Made by a program: the position numbers and the translations under genes. Under the pieces are notes generated by a model. That model did not search any database and was not told the origin of the DNA. It worked only from the letters and a program-made list of their open reading frames with translations. DNA of 6,961 nt from Pseudomonadota bacterium (GTDB taxonomy: Bacteria > Myxococcota > Polyangia > Polyangiales > Polyangiaceae), in contig JAEZYO010000500.1 in the NCBI GenBank assembly GCA_023419055.1, positions 1 to 6,961 on the forward strand, written 5' to 3'. The stretch's first letter is position 1, and each line of letters begins with the position of its first letter. Shown here in pieces: positions 6,632-6,961 of this stretch.

Positions 6632-6679
6632 TCTGCGCCGTCGTGCGGATCGATGGCGTCCGGACTTAGGGAGGACGAG

Positions 6680-6961
6680 ATGGGACTTTCAGCTTTGAGT
6701 GATATCGGATCGTGCACGCAAACAGGGAGGCGGACGCGCCCTTGGGCGCTCATCGCGGGGTGCCCGCTCGTCCTGTTCGCACTCGGCGCGGGGTGCAGTC
6801 AGAAGTTCTCCGATAGCTGCTCGAACACACGCAGCTGCGACAGCGCGAGCCAGGGCGGCGAGGGCGGCGGGGACGACGGCGCCGGCGGAACGTCGTCGAA
6901 CAGCGGTGGCAGCTCGGGCACGGTCGGAGCAGCGGGGGCCAGCGGAGGCTCCGGCGAGAGT
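6680..6961 (+). CDS. Gly/Ser-rich lipoprotein, N-terminal part (runs off right edge)
   Basis: ATG 6680 has a GGGAGG at 6669-6674 with a 5-nt spacer, and the frame stays open for 94 codons to the last base. An N-terminal region with several Arg (17-20) leads into a hydrophobic stretch (22-35) and the lipobox L-G-A-G-C, with lipid Cys at residue 39 (6794-6796). Two closely spaced cysteines (C47, C53) in S-C-x4-S-C follow, then a flexible Gly/Ser/Ala-rich linker to the window edge. This layout, lipobox plus Cys pair plus Gly-rich spacer, is common in large surface lipoproteins of myxobacteria, where the spacer precedes a functional domain or repeats. That domain is beyond the window, so no function can be given. 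It is transcribed away from the haem lipoprotein cluster. Confidence 0.85.
   Translation, partial: MGLSALSDIGSCTQTGRRTRPWALIAGCPLVLFALGAGCSQKFSDSCSNTRSCDSASQGGEGGGDDGAGGTSSNSGGSSGTVGAAGASGGSGES

Larger units (their letters stand above)
6026..6679. other. Gene-poor divergent intergenic region (654 bp)
   Basis: This spacer separates the minus-strand haem lipoprotein cluster from the + strand lipoprotein at 6680. It has two open frames (6117-6479 + and 6053-6379 -) but their translations are Arg/Ser-rich, lack family motifs and have no convincing ribosome sites, so I do not call them genes. Parts of it (about 6205-6240 and 6565-6630) are visibly richer in A/T than the flanking genes. It holds the palindromes and hairpins listed separately. 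A weak minus-strand -10-like TAGACT (6055-6050) lies upstream of the haem lipoprotein start, but I could not find a -35 at normal spacing. A small RNA or a decayed gene cannot be excluded. Confidence 0.6.

Noticed and set aside
6514..6753. 79-codon minus-strand frame
   Set aside because: It overlaps the start of the well-supported lipoprotein gene at 6680 and includes the inverted repeat; the translation shows no motif.

Overview
The window is high-GC DNA whose intact genes nearly all encode exported or envelope proteins: two lipoproteins in the forward direction, one large haem-binding lipoprotein, and one Tat-exported protein. This, together with the Gly/Ser-rich lipoproteins, the DUF1501 partner system and an exported chromo-barrel-like protein, suggests a myxobacterium (Myxococcota, probably a Polyangiales-type lineage). 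That placement is inferred from protein style; no rRNA or marker gene is present.

Layout. Positions 1-1604 (+ strand) hold the 3' part of a patatin-like phospholipase gene, overlapped by a gene for a lipoprotein with two Tudor/chromo-barrel-like modules. The pair looks translationally coupled. It meets a three-gene minus-strand cluster tail to tail, with only 8 nt between stop codons. Reading on the minus strand, the cluster starts at 6025 with a 778-aa two-haem (2 x CxxCH) lipoprotein. After 10 nt comes a 444-aa Tat-exported DUF1501 protein, and after a further 50 nt a 226-aa conserved hypothetical protein. A gene-poor stretch of about 650 bp (6026-6679) separates this cluster from a divergent + strand lipoprotein gene that runs off the right edge. 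That spacer contains a perfect 11-bp inverted repeat (6526-6561), a smaller hairpin, and two operator-like palindromes.

How the genes may work together. The haem lipoprotein and the DUF1501 protein form a recurrent kind of pair: a c-type-cytochrome-containing protein of the planctomycete/myxobacterial DUF1549/DUF1588 style beside a Tat-exported alkaline-phosphatase-fold-like protein. They very probably act together outside the inner membrane, but the substrate is unknown. The patatin/Tudor lipoprotein pair is a separate unit.

The points most worth a second look are the apparent loss of the catalytic Asp in the patatin (N-P-G where D-G-G/A is expected), the presence of chromo-barrel-like modules on an exported lipoprotein, and the unexplained long hairpin upstream of the right-hand lipoprotein gene. 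I do not see a clear-cut new defence or mobile system here. There are no transposases, CRISPR arrays, tRNAs or rRNAs.
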